A stretch of DNA of 64,000 bases, from positions 40,838,394 to 40,902,393 of the forward strand of contig OX457026.1 of assembly GCA_949752745.1 (NCBI GenBank), in the 5' to 3' direction. Position numbers and translations under genes: made by a program. The notes under the pieces were generated by a model that saw only the letters and a program-made list of their open reading frames with translations, ran no database searches and was not told the origin of the DNA. Below, piece by piece: positions 11,601 to 24,514 of the stretch (its first letter is position 1; every line of letters begins with the position of its first letter). Source of the stretch: Protula sp. h YS-2021. Taxonomy: Eukaryota > Annelida > Polychaeta > Sabellida > Serpulidae.

Positions 11601-11810
11601 CCAGTCAAAAACATAATATCCCTTCCGACTATAAAAACATTTTTCGGGCTATAAAAACATTTTTTATTTGTCAAATATCGCAAAATAAGGAACAATATAG
11701 TTGAAAGGGTTAGCAATTATGCACCTGGCTTAGTAAGTTAAGTGTGAAGTTAACGTGTCACCAGTTATGATCTTCTCTAACCATTCGCCTGTCTCGCACA
11801 GGTGTTCTTT

Positions 11811-13112
11811 TTGCATTGAGAACAGCGCGTTTGAGAAAATCTGTCCCAAAAAATGCAATGCCGCGATTTTTAACCAAAACACTTACCCTGTGGCGAGTGT
11901 CCGAGGGATGGGAGATAGAATTGGTTACAGTACGAGAGAGAAGAGATAAAATTTTTGTTACAGTATATCAAAATTGGTGACGTCAAATATCGAATCCACT
12001 AAATGAGCCAGCTGCAAATCTGGCAGCACTTTCGGCACAAATACACTAATATTGCAATACCAAACAGAACTTTGTTTTGGACCTAGGAAACTTTTTTTCT
12101 TCAATTCACCAGTTTGGATCAACTGCACCCATCAGTTCCGCCCCCCCCCCCCTCACCTCTTCCGTTCTTTTCTCTTATTTATCACTCGATACATACCCCC
12201 TCTTACATTATCACTGACCCCGGAAACTGGGTTATTTTGAGGAAAGCGTCTGTCGCCTTGCCCCCTCCCAAGCATAAAATCTTCCCATCACACGGCATTG
12301 GCATTAGAATTCTAAATAAAACACACACACACACACACACACACGAACTGGGCAGGCCCACATCCTGCAGATGCTAGACTTACAGTTCACAGTGGTCAGC
12401 AAAAGCTAGCGACTCCAAATAGAAAGATCTCAAAATCGAAAAAATTGCCGACATTTGCATTGAGAACAGCGCGTTTGAGAAAATCTGTCCCAAAAAATGC
12501 AATGCCGCGATTTTTAACCAAAAAACTTACCCTGTGGCGAGTGTCCGAGGGATGGGAGATAGAATTGGTTACAGTACGAGAGAGAAGAGATAAAATTTTT
12601 GTTACAGTAGATCAAAATTGGTGACGTCAAATATCGAATCCACTAAATGAGCCAGCTGCAAATCTGGCAGCACTTTCGGCACAAATACACTAATATTGCA
12701 ATACCAAACAGAACTTTGTTTTGGACCTAGGAAACTTTTTTTCTTCAATTCACCAGTTTGGATCAACTGCACCCATCAGTTCCGCCCCCCCCCCCTCACC
12801 TCTTCCGTTCTTTTCTCTTATTTATCACTCGATACATACCCCCTCTTACATTATCACTGACCCCGGAAACTGGGTTATTTTGAGGAAAGCGTCTGTCGCC
12901 TTGCCCCCTCCCAAGCATAAAATCTTCCCATCACACGGCATTGGCATTAGAATTCTAAATAAAACACACACACACACACACACACTCACACACACACACA
13001 CGAACTGGGCAGGCCCACATCCTGCAGATGCTAGACTTACAGTTTACAGTGGTCAGCAAAAGCTAGCGACTCCAAATAGAAAGATCTCAAAATCGAAAAA
13101 AATTGCCGACAT
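11811..13112 (+). repeat. Recent tandem duplication, two units of about 650 bp
   Basis: Unit 1 (11811-12454) and unit 2 (12455-13112) both start TTGCATTGAGAACAGCGCG and are nearly identical by eye to their ends (GATCTCAAAATCGAAAAA). They differ mainly in the lengths of a poly-C run and of the CA microsatellites (12318-12343 and 12962-13002). The open frames inside are mirrored in both units and are not credible genes. Confidence 0.9.
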
Positions 13113-13953
13113 TTGCCTCGTTCTGGAAAAGTACTGGCCTTTTTTTCATTTTCTGTATGAAAAATCCCAATCTGGATGTACTGTATCTGTTCGTTCTCTC
13201 CCCCTTCGTACAAGCTTTTCTCGTATATATTTCTCGATGCATTCCCCCGTCACATAATGATACCATTACTGCCAGTGACCGAGGAAACTGGATTATTTTG
13301 AGAAAACCTGTCCCCAAAACTGGAATGCTGCGATTTTTTTAACCAGAAAACTTGATAACTGCGTTCTTTTTTTTTACCTTTTTACCCTGTGGCGAAATGT
13401 ACGAGGGAGAGGAGATAGAACTGGTTACAGTAGATCAGAATTAGTGACAAAATGTCAAATATCGAATCCACCAAATAAGCCAGCTGCAAATCTGACAGCA
13501 GTTTCAGCATCAATATACCTAAATTCAACGCAAATATACCTAATTTTGCAAACCAGACAAAAGACCTTTGTTTTCTACAACGGAAGATTTTTTTTAATTC
13601 ACCAATTTGGATCTTTTGTAGCCATTCGTTCTCTCCCCCCCCCCCCTCACACAATTTTTCTCTTATTTTTCACTCGATGCATTCCTTCGTCACACCATTA
13701 CCACTGACCCCGGAAATCGGGTTATTTTGAGAAAAGCGTTTAACGCCATGCCCCTCTACCACGGAAAAAAACCTTCCCATCACACGGCATTGGCATTAAC
13801 ATGAAATATGTTAACATAAAACATGTTAACATAAAAATGAACTGAACAGGTCCACATGCTGCAGGTGTTAGCTTGCAGTTTATAGTGGTCAGCAAATGCT
13901 ACCGGCATAAAAATATGAAGGTCTCTCACAGAACGGAAAAAAATTGCGGACAA
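13113..13953 (+). repeat. Diverged third copy of the 650-bp unit
   Basis: The words ACTGACCCCGGAAATCGGG, CACACGGCATTGGCATTA and GTGGTCAGCAAA(T)GCTA match the two preceding units, with extra sequence and ATGTTAACAT repetitions in place of the CA tract. It is an older member of the same tandem family. Confidence 0.6.
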
Positions 13954-14560
13954 TTGCCTGAGCCTGGAAATGTACCACAGTTTTTTCTCCATTTTCTGCA
14001 TTAACTTTCCAAATTTTTTAGTAACAAGGATGAAGACATTTAGAACGGTAATAATTTATAAAATAATAAACGTACCTGGAATAATGAGGTGGATATTTCC
14101 ATTTTTCTTGCCATTTTTTCTCCACTTCGACTTTTTTCCCTCCATCTTGCCGGTTTGAAAGGAAAGTTATGTTCAGTTGAGAAGTCGTGTCAAGCACCGG
14201 GGTTGTCTCAGCCAATCAGAGACACACACGTATGTCCTGCGCGGGAGGCACCCGGTAATATTCCAGGTGGAAAATTGTTGACTTGAAGAGGAAGGTAAGA
14301 TTCGAATGGCCTGAAACTCTAACTTGAAGGTAAAGGCCAAACTGGAAAGCGCTGGCAATCTATCTGTCCCAATCATTCTACTGCTTTGTAAAAACAAGAC
14401 CGAGAATTCTGACTGCGATGTGACGCTGTATGGTAATGCTGTCATACAGTAAATAGAATCTCACATTTTATCCATGGATGAGGGATGGGGGTGGGGGAGT
14501 GGGAGTGGGAGGAATGGGGGTTGGTGTGATAGTTAAACGTCTTACATATTCGCAAACGCT
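13954..14560. other. Non-coding stretch with a G-rich patch
   Basis: No gene is recognised. GGGGGTGGGGGAGTGGGAGT lies at about 14487. Confidence 0.35.
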
Positions 14561-15320
14561 TTCGTTTTCGTTTGAGAAGCTGGTTCAAAACTTGACAGAC
14601 GACTCATCCGAGGTTGGACGAAGACGTTTTTGGGTTGCTTGGGAAGTAGAAACTACGTCAATTTGCCGGCCTTGGATAGGCATCCATTATCCAATTTCTT
14701 ATCAACGCTGCCAATAAAATGAAAATGGAAATCCAAACAACGTCTATTTTCCAACGTCTATTTTCGAACGATGTAGAGGCGTCGAGGCAGCGACGCTGTA
14801 TATTCGCCGGGAAAAAGATCTAGAATCGAAATCTTGACAGTGTCAGTTATAAGGTGTAGTCGTCATACCTACGTCAACATAATTACGCCCTTGGGTCGTA
14901 AATATTTTCAAAAGTGCACGCTGAAATGAGCCCATATTTTACAATCTCTTTTTCGTCCTTTTTCGAAGCGAACTCTTACGACTTCAATTTCCGGAAACGT
15001 GAGGAGGTTGTTGATTGGTTGTGACTGCTGACGTCGATTTTCCGACACCTATTCAAGGTTGCCCCAAAGACATTGAATAGGCGTCGGTGAGAGTAGAGTT
15101 TTGAATGGGACCAAACGCAATCTAAACAACGTTGCCCATCCATCATTTATTCAACGTTGTGTTGAATAAATGACGTTGATGACGTTGATTAGACGTCGAT
15201 CTATGTTCGCGACAAATCACAACCAAATTAAAACTAGATTCAATGTTGCAGTTCGGTCGGATCGACGTTGCCACCTCAAATCGATTTTAGATCGATGTTG
15301 GAACGTTTGCTTTTTTTTTT
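14561..15320 (+). repeat. ACGTC-word repeat, relative of the 4.4-5.2 kb spacer
   Basis: The segment has many GACGTT, AACGTC and CGACGT words. Around 14640-14710 the order AACTACGTCAATTTGCCGG, CTTGGATAG, ATTATCCAA, CTTATCAACG parallels 4917-5030. This supports a dispersed, diverged copy of the spacer family seen after U2 and U3. Confidence 0.5.
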
Positions 15321-16970
15321 TTTTTTTTGCTCGAATTGAACATTTTTTGAGATATAATCTTTTAATTTCATATTTTGTAAATAGCCACAGGCCCTGGTTA
15401 TAAAAAAATACGCCCGAATGTCGTTGTAACTTCATGTCAATTACCTGGGGAGCAAGTGTCGCGTGATAGACCCGTTATAGACGTGTGGACGCGACGTCGC
15501 TTCAACGATCGAAACAAGTGTGATTATAGAAGTGGAAGAAATCCTCCGCCACCACTCCCACCTCCCGACGCTTGACAAGCCACTGGGAATTGACGCTGAG
15601 CAGTTTTCAGCATTTTAACGTGAGACAGAACGATGAACTATTGGAGAGGGAGGGCGGATTCTGCGCTCAATAGGCGGGTGCGAACAGAGCGCAAGGCTAA
15701 GGGAAGGGTTTTCAATCATCTTCCTCCTCCTCTTACTCTTTTTCTTCGTCTTTTTAGAGATAATTGGCTGATTCGGTGTTGTTGTTTTTTCCCGCCAAAT
15801 TTTTACAAAAATTGAAAAGACGGACCTTTTCCTGTAGGTGACAGACAATTCAGTACTTCGTGTTGCGAGTCGAAGACAGCCACATGTCTCAGACTTGTGC
15901 AACTAGAAGTAAATATCTATTTAGAGAAAAAAATGGTGTATTCTTTGAGTTTGATCGCGAAGTTTACTTAAAGTCTCTTTAAAATTATGTTTTCAACAAA
16001 ATTATCAGCACTGGTTTGTTTCCTTTATGCTTTCGTAGGTTGTGTTTTTGTAGTCTAACCCCCACCCCTCCATTCCTTATATTTATTGGTCGCATGACAC
16101 ATCATTTTCGACTTTTTTGTAGAATTTATATATTTAAAGGCAAGGGAAAATTTGTAATTTTACCAGTTAGTAAGTGCTTTTGTTATGATTTTAACATATC
16201 AATCAGTTAATTAATGTTTCATCAAACAGGGGGTTGGGGCGGGGCGGGGGTTTTACCGTGGTACGTAATATCGGGAGCTTATTATTGAAGGGCGTTTTAG
16301 CGAGGAGGGTCTTTTTACCATTTACATGTGGCGGGTCCAGGGAGGGTGCATCAACACGCAACCTCTGTTTGGTTTCACCTGTTATGTACGAAAACGCGTT
16401 TTTTTTACTATTGCGCATCACCCCCACCCCGACCACTGTTTAAAAACCTGTACCCAGTCATCTATTAACTCAAGTACGTGTTCAAGCTGTAAGAATGTAT
16501 AGCAAATAATTGATACTGCATTTCTCGTAAAATTTACGTGCCGGTACATCGTTGTAAGCCTATCGCGAGTAACGAGAATTCGCGGGAAATTACGCCCGCT
16601 GTTTTGCGTTGAAGAACCGACTCAAGTGTGTATAGTCTGGAGTCCGGGTGAAATAGAAGGAATTATAAAAAAAAAACAAAGTTGATTCAAACACGAAAAT
16701 GCTTGCTCATAATTTCACAATTCCTTCTACCACTTCTGCGATATATATATATATATATTAGGTGTGGCGTTTTTTTTTTGTTTTTGTTTTTTTTTTGTTT
16801 TTTTTTTTCGTTTTTTTTTTCAGTTGGTATTTGATCCTTCTTAATGAAGAAGTAGGACATTTATTCCCGGTAGGTTTCGGTCCGGCGTTCGTATTTTCTG
16901 TTTCTGAACTTGTCAGAAAACACACAGGTCAATGCAACATTAAGGAAGCGGACAAAAATACGGGGGCAGC
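15321..16970. other. Non-coding stretch with T-rich tracts
   Basis: No gene is recognised. Poly-T/pyrimidine tracts occur at 15310-15329 and 16770-16822 and a short (TA)n at 16741-16759. Confidence 0.4.
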
Positions 16971-17085
16971 CAGTGTCTTATGTCTGGGGACAATCAGTAT
17001 CTTATGTCTGGGGGCAATCAGTATCTTATGTCTGGGGGCAATCAGTATCTTATGTCTGGGGACAATCAGTATCTTATGTCTTGCT
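16971..17085 (+). repeat. 24-bp minisatellite, about 4.7 units
   Basis: CAGTATCTTATGTCTGGGGG-type units start at 16971, 16995, 17019, 17043 and 17067, a fixed 24-bp period. In one frame the unit reads as VSYVWGQS repeats, but there is no surrounding gene evidence. Confidence 0.9.
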
Positions 17086-19899
17086 ATGTGTGTCTAAAAC
17101 GTTGAGAAAGGGGATAATTTTGAAGCTAGGCACGGTCTGCGTGGAGTGTCAGATTCGTTAAAAAATGGGAGTAATTTTCCACGAAAAAGAGGGTTCCTCG
17201 GGAACTGTATTTTGTCTTTGGTAAAAAAGGGGATTATTTCATATTGGCACTACACGTTTAGTGTTCGTTTTAAACAGTTATGGGCACGCATGGTAACCAC
17301 CTTGCCCCAGTCCTTTCTCGAAGTATCCAGCCTAAAATATGCTTGTTGGCAAGCCTAAGAAATACCTGCAGATAAGAAATGTATATAATTTGCATCCCGA
17401 TGTTCCGCTAACCCCACCTCACAGCCTAAATAGTAAGGGGAGTGGTCTGATCTGCATCCCGATATTAATCTAACTCCTCCTCCCCCTTCCCCCTCCCACA
17501 GCCAAAATGCCAAGATCCCGGTGGAGTTCGCGTGATTGTGACCGGGTTGATTCCAATTGATTGGAACGAAATAACACGTATGAATGAGGATGTTCATTTA
17601 TTTATCACGAAAAGCCGTTAATATAAAAGGAACAGTAATAAGCTCAGTACTATTTAAATACATTTTTATTTTAACCATGTAAAGCTTTATAATCTTTCTT
17701 GACCAATATATTTCATTTTTTTCAAACTCGTCTCACAAATAAACTCGTTTTGTGCGTTGTTGTCCAATAGCTGACCTCTAGGGCGGTTTAGTTTTTAAAA
17801 TAGCCATTCGATTTGTTTATGCATAATAGATATATCTTTCAGATGTCGTGAAATCACCATTTGGCCTTTCCAAACATTTTAAGGCAACGATTTTATAGAA
17901 ATAGTATGCCATGGATTCATTTTTAACTTCTAAAAACCTCTAACAACAGATATAACCATGGTAACGAGCTTGATTCCCACGATGCTCACCCCCCCCCCCC
18001 CACCAAACAATTATAATAAAATAAATCTCTCTTAGGTCGCAAGTGCCCCCCCCCCGGTTCTCCTTCCCCTGTGAGAGTGGGAGCTGTGTGCGAAGCTTGC
18101 TTTGTCAACATGTGCGTTTTTAGGTCACAAATGAACAGTTTTCTATGCTTCGTGCGGCATTAAACCCTTTGACAATACGGTCTTTCCTCCGCTACTGAAC
18201 ACTTCCAGTTATAGTGAAAAACCTAAAACCTCATTCCAGTTTTAACCAATTTGTGATATGATGAAATTCCGGTTGTAGAAAATCTGACCACCAGAGAAGT
18301 GAACAACAGCCACATTTTCCATTGAAATTGAAATAGTAAAATATAGGTACTTGAAAAATATTAAAATACTTTTTCAAAAATATTGTTTGGTGGCCATTTG
18401 TCCGGGATTTCCAGTTATACGTATGGTGGGAGGCTGTCCGGTGTCCAGTAGCCCGGTGGCCAGTTGGTATGGACACCCAAATATTCAACATCTGCACAAA
18501 AATCTGATGGGAAAGCTAATACGCAAAAGGGCGTGCAAGGACGAAAAAGAACAAATTATTGCTGACCTGTCCCGTTCTCGCGAAATTATCCGGTCCCGTC
18601 ATCTTATGAAGGCTTCGAAAAAATGTCCTGTACATTTCCAATCCACTACGAACCCAGAGGGGCACTGACATACCAACTGGTTACCATGCATGCTCATGAC
18701 CCACGTAACAAGTGGTTACAATGCATGTCCATGACTTTTTAAAACGACCCCTAAATGCGGAGTGCTAGTTTTGAAACAATGCCCCCTTTTTAACCATGCG
18801 CGGAGTTAAATTCCTCATTAACCCTCCTTCCGGTGGGAAACGAGGAATAGTGAATGAAAGCTACCCCCCCCCCCTTTTTTTTTTTACAAAATTGACACAC
18901 CGTAACAACCGCGGCTTGCCTCAAAATTACCACTTTTCTCCATTTTTTTTTACATACATCATAATATATTTCATATCAAGTGCCCTATCCCGGACCTAAC
19001 AAAACAGGTCAGGGTTGAACTATCCTTTCGCATAGCAAGTGAATAATTGTGCCTTCAAATGTGCAATGATTAATCTTGTAACGACAAACAATTATAATGG
19101 ATATAACCAAGAGATAGAATAATGGATACATCTTATGGAAAAAAAGCGAACAAGAAAGGTAACCAAGAATCTAGTACAGGATATAAACACACGAAGATTT
19201 CCTTTTCAGTAATCTATATCTGTTGGAAAAATCATTGTGTGCATTCTTCTGGACAGTCTTTTTATCTTGACAGATTCTCGGAAAACCGAGACCTGTTCTC
19301 GTAGGTAAGTCCTTCGTTATCGAAAGTGACGTCAGATAAAAGATATGAAATGTAAACAAATTTAGTTCCACAACGTATTTGTCAGATTCTTATTAAACAT
19401 TGATATTCATCAGTAGAAATTTATTTTAAGGAAGATAATAGACGTGCTTACATAATGTATGGTAGACAAATTACATATTTATCACAAAATAAGCCCAGAA
19501 TAACTAGATTTTTTTTATTTCTCGATATTTCTCCTGAATGGGGTCTCTGACAGGCCAAAGATTATACCCACAGTTGAGTTTCCGAACCAGGCGCCAAGGA
19601 AATGACAACAGGCAAGCAGTTTTAAGTAGAAAATTTTCTTCATTAATGTTCAAAAATAAGATTGGATATGGGAAGAAGAAACTTCGAATGATTCTGCACA
19701 TTTTATAGTCATATGTTTCGTAATTGATCTACTAAGGAATCTCTGGTAAATAAGGGCTTGTTCGTTTTGGGTGAGGAAATCAAGAGTTGTCCACTCCGAT
19801 CTGGTCCGATTTTGGACAACACTTGATGTCATCAGACCCAACGAACCGGCCGTAATTTTATGCGGTGTAGAAGTCCATTTTAATCTACATATGCTACAG
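17086..19899. other. Non-coding stretch
   Basis: No gene, RNA or array is recognised in about 2.8 kb. Poly-C runs occur near 17990 and 18045 and a C/T run near 18866. The piece at 17755-17795 resembles 7270-7310. Confidence 0.4.
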
Positions 19900-20154
19900 T
19901 TAATGCTCTATTTGTCCCCAAGTTAACGCTCTATTTATTCGCAAGTTAATACTCTGTTTGTTTCCAAGTTAATGCTGAATTTGTTCCCAAGTTAATGCTG
20001 TGTATGTTCCCAAGCTAATGCTGTTTTTGTTCCAAACTTAATGCTGCATATGTTCCCAAATTAATGTTGTGTTTGTTCCCAAGTTAATACTGTATTTGTT
20101 CCCAAGTTTATGTTGCATTTGTTCCCAAGTCAATACTGTATTTGTTTCCCCAAG
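19900..20154 (+). repeat. 23-bp minisatellite, eleven units
   Basis: Units of the form TTAATGCTGTATTTGTTCCCAAG repeat from 19900 to 20154 at a 23-bp period; the last unit has two extra bases. Substitutions are scattered, so the array is older than the 19-bp array. Confidence 0.9.
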
Positions 20155-20802
20155 TGGAATAATGAAATTGAGGTTTTTTGTGGCAGCGGCGTTCTTATTG
20201 CTTGTTATTCAAACGTTTTGCCCATGATCATTTGGACGTGATACAAGAATGGTTGTGGTTCCAAGTCGTCTGATGTCACAAAATAACAGAGAAAGATCAA
20301 ATGCTTCCAAAAATCCCAGCCAGAACGTTCTAAATAAATTTTCAATTATATTTGCCTGGTTGTTTTGAACAAAACGTCGTACTTAGGGGGCGGAACAATT
20401 CAGGTGTTTGCTCTCACGGCGGTCGATATTCCCGCTTTGTAATTCCCGATGTCGTATTCCTGTTCCGGTTTATTTGAACAAAAAATCAAAAAGTACATGT
20501 TGTATATTTTATTTTTTCTCGCGTTCATTTGAATGGCCTCGCGACAATTTTCTTAGCCACGCAACATTTACATTTCATATGTTATTTGACTATTTATTTC
20601 GCGCTCTTTAATTTCGCCATAATTTTTTCGCGCACCATAATTAAACGTCTTGTGTTTTGAAAAACGTTTGTCTGACCATGCGTTTTATCACGTAATTTAA
20701 TTTCTTAATTTTGGAACGCGAAAAGTTAATTATAGGGCGCGATAAATTGAATTCATTCTATCATTTATTTTTTAAATAATAAAAACCACGTGCAGAAATT
20801 AA
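20155..20802. other. Non-coding stretch
   Basis: No gene is recognised. The segment 20510-20760 has repeated (T)TCGCG words. Confidence 0.35.
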
Positions 20803-21227
20803 TACCCGAACACTCGCGTAACGTCTAAAATACATCTATACTAGATCGGCAATATCGGCAACTTCGTCGGCCGATGTATCGGTTGCACATAGGATTAACT
20901 ATGGCCCGACGCATAATAGATATAGCGGCTTCGTACATCGGATATACATCGGGCCGATATATCTTTAATACGTCGGGCCACCGTAGGAAATATCCCTACA
21001 AACTCTTCGACGTCGGATACCAACCGTCGGCTATACGTCGGTTATACGTTTATATTCCGATGCATTTCCGACGAATTTCCGATGATTTTTATACGTAAAA
21101 AAATTGTTTCTAACCTTAACTGACCCATTGAACCTTTACCAACCATTCATAATTCACATATTCATACATACACCATAGCATATCAATATACAACATAGCA
21201 TATCTATATATCGCAACTGAACACTAG

Positions 21228-21298
21228 TACTTACTCGGGTTTGAACCGGGTACCTCTTGCATCCTAGGCGCGGAACATACCTCTACTCCACGGCGGCT
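21228..21298 (-). pseudogene. tRNA-Pro-like fragment (tRNA pseudogene or SINE head)
   Basis: Read on the minus strand, the segment has a D-arm-like AGTAGAGGTATG, an anticodon-region CCTAGGATGC with AGG in anticodon position, GAGGTAC and a B-box-like GGTTCAAAC followed by a partial T-stem. The order resembles eukaryotic tRNA-Pro(AGG). The acceptor stem does not close and the anticodon stem is poorly paired, so it is not a working tRNA. It lies inside the 1.9-kb TIR element. Confidence 0.45.
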
Positions 21299-21627
21299 GG
21301 GGCTAGTTTATTGAGGCAAATGATAATTTTCAAGTATATTCATAATGCACCACTATTGATTCTTCATAATGTCCCCTACAAAACGTCAATCGATAAATTT
21401 CCGACGCCGAATAAGCATCGGAAAATATGCGTTTTATAGACGTATAAAAAATACGTATAATATACGATTGCAATATCGGCATCTTTTTGCCGATGTATTT
21501 CCGACGTCGTTTATACATAGGAAAATATACGTTTTATAGACGTTTAAAAAATACGTATAATACGCGTTGGCAATATCGGCATCTTTTTTCCGACGCTGTG
21601 GAATATGTGGAGCACTCGTACACAACG

Positions 21628-21741
<114 letters not shown>

Positions 21742-22690
21742 TTCATTTCAAGTTATGCGTGAAATACACAAATTTAGAGATCCATTGGAAATGGGTATAT
21801 TTCCAACGTTTCACCGACAAATATAAATATATATATAATATGCGTATATTTTTATACGCATATTACATGCTTGTAATATCTCAAATAAAAACATTAGTTT
21901 TCGTCGGAATTCGGTATATTTCCGACGTATAGCCGATGTAGTGATATATTTGAGATCCATTGGAAATCGGTATATTTCCGACGTTTCACCGACAAATATA
22001 ACTATATGTATAATATACGTATATTTTTATACGCATATTACATGCTTGTAATATCTTAAATAAAAAAATTAATTTTCGTCGGAATTCGGTATATTTCCGA
22101 CGTATAGCCGATGCAGGGATATATTTGTATATTATACGATTATTGTAATCCGTCGGTTATACATCAGTAATATCTTTTTCAAAAACAATTATAGTTTTGT
22201 TCCGTCGGAAGTACGTCTATGTCAGACGTTGGGCCAACATATACAAATATATGTATAATGTACGTATAAGTAAATACATCGAATATACGTATGCAATATC
22301 CGTTTCATTTTTTTACCATTGGTCGGAAGTTAATCTATTTCCAACGTATAACCAATGCATAAAAATATATGTATAATATATGCATTGAGAAATACGTGTA
22401 ATATATGAATATAATATTTTTAGCAAAAAAAATTCCCAATTGGTCGGAAGTTCGTCGGAAAAAGATGTCGGCCCGATGAATATTTGCCAACATCTATTAA
22501 ACTGAGGAAAATAATCATCGGGCCAACGTCGGTAACCGATGAACTTCCGACGAATGAGAAAAAAATGGAAATTCGACTATTGCCAACCTATAACCGATGC
22601 ATTACCGATGCATCGAAGCCGATGCCGACGTTTTCCGACCTGGTTTATACCGTTCCGACGTCGGCCCGACGTTACGCGAGTGTTCGGGTA

Positions 22691-24326
22691 GTGACTCGAA
22701 TAACATAAAAAAGTGGTTCGCGAAAGAATTAAATATTTTCGCATCTATTAATTGCACATAAATACCATAGCGATCGAAAATAAATGTTGGAGCGCGAACG
22801 CCATGAAATTTTTGTGCAAATATACCGCCATATATTCCCGCTCTCGTTTTCCCGCTCTCGAATTCCAGCTCTGGCGGCTCTGATTTCTTTGGAAGAGCTT
22901 TCAGCTTCACTACATAAATTGTCATTTCCATTACGTTGTGTTTTTTTACTTAATCTAGTCAATAAAATTCTAATTGTCTTTACAATGTCCGAGATACAAA
23001 AAATTAAAGACAATTCAATTAAAACTGTGCGTTTTAATTTATCTTCTAAAATCTTACAGTGTGAACTCAAAAACACTTTGATTATTTAAGGCAATTACCT
23101 GTTAATAATTTCATGTTCGATTTTCTTCATTGTCGCTATTACATTTCCATGATCAAAGAATAACAAATTACACAAGAATCTGCCGGCCTGACAGAAAAGC
23201 AACCGGCCCGAAAATTAACATTGTTGAAATGCTCAAGAAATTCTATCTTTAGAGAAGTCTTTACCAATAAAATGCTGAAACAGTGTTTTGCCTTTGAGTG
23301 ATCAACGGAGTCATGGGTGACTCATAGGCAACACAGAAATATATGAATGGGACATCATGAGGGATGAGAGAGACAGAGAATAAGGAAGAAATTCGGTCTA
23401 GAGGCCTTTTAACGTCTTGCCCAAGACGCTGAACACAACACCACAACTAAAGTAATAACCAAATCACCCCCCCCCCCCCCAAAAAAAAAAAAACAGACTG
23501 TCAACTGACAGTGGCCCAGTTGAGGATTTAGTCTTGTGTCTATTGGAAAATGGCAAGACAGTCTGATCTGTTTGAATGTTTTTTTATAATAAATTATACT
23601 GAAATTATGAAAATGTCTGAATATTTGTAATAAATGGAAAAAAATACAGACACGGAAATTTTACTCCATTCGTTATTAAATTCAAACAGAAGTCAATTGT
23701 AAAAATTAAAATAAAGTCCTTTCTTTTATTACTTATCTTGGGCCTTGTTTCACGTGAGTATTAAAATGTGGATACAATTTTGCAACACCCTATCCAGAAC
23801 ACGGTACGATATTTGTCAAATGAAAATATGTGTGTAAAACATGAATTTTTCTCCCATTTGTTTTTAAAATCAAACAGAAGTGGAACTCCAAAATTTAAAT
23901 AACGTCCTTTCTTATATGCACTTATTTCGAGCCTATAGTTGCAAACGATTATTTAGGTTATAGATAAACCCTGAAAAGGAGTGGATTCGTGAGATATAAT
24001 ATATCGAGGGTGGCAGAGCCACCCGAGATGTATTATGTTTAACGAATCAACAACTATGAATGGTTTATCGGACTTAAACCACTCCACCCCACTCCAATAG
24101 AGCGTGAAATATAATCACAACATAATACACTGCACATGGACCAGAAAATTTTTTTCGGTGATCATGATTTTAATTAATCGATTTAAAGTCCTTTGTTTTT
24201 CTCAATACAGCGTATGCGGGATGAGTCAAATATTCTCATTACATAATACACTGTCTATCCAACAGTTAAACTCTTTGCTTCGTGCAAGCGCTTCATTCAG
24301 TTCAATTATCTGACCAGTTTACAACC
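22691..24326. other. Non-coding stretch
   Basis: No gene is recognised. A C-run followed by an A-run lies at 23467-23492. A small hairpin GGGTGGCAGAGCCACCC lies near 24009. Confidence 0.35.
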
Positions 24327-24514
24327 ATGAATAGCGGAGACGAAATTTTTATAACCCAAAATATTCGACCGGATAGTACTATTAATAAAACATTAGTGGT
24401 GGAAGCTGTTATGAATCTTAGTTTTTTTTATTTTCTGATCAGTCTGACGAGGAATTGCTTCAAAATACTCAAACGTTTGAAAAACAATTAGAAGAAAAAT
24501 CGGATGAGAATTAA
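24327..24514 (+). pseudogene. Possible N-terminal fragment of an unrecognised ORF
   Basis: An ATG at 24327 begins MNSGDEIFITQNIRPDST and stays open to about residue 34. After a frame change near 24425 the text continues as an acidic SDEELLQNTQTFEKQLEEK segment ending at a stop near 24514. Acidic N-termini of this style occur in transposon-derived invertebrate proteins, but no domain is recognisable. It may equally be chance. Confidence 0.2.

Noticed and set aside
591..20154. Regular arrays that resemble CRISPR repeats
   Set aside because: Units are contiguous with no unique spacers, and the window is eukaryotic.
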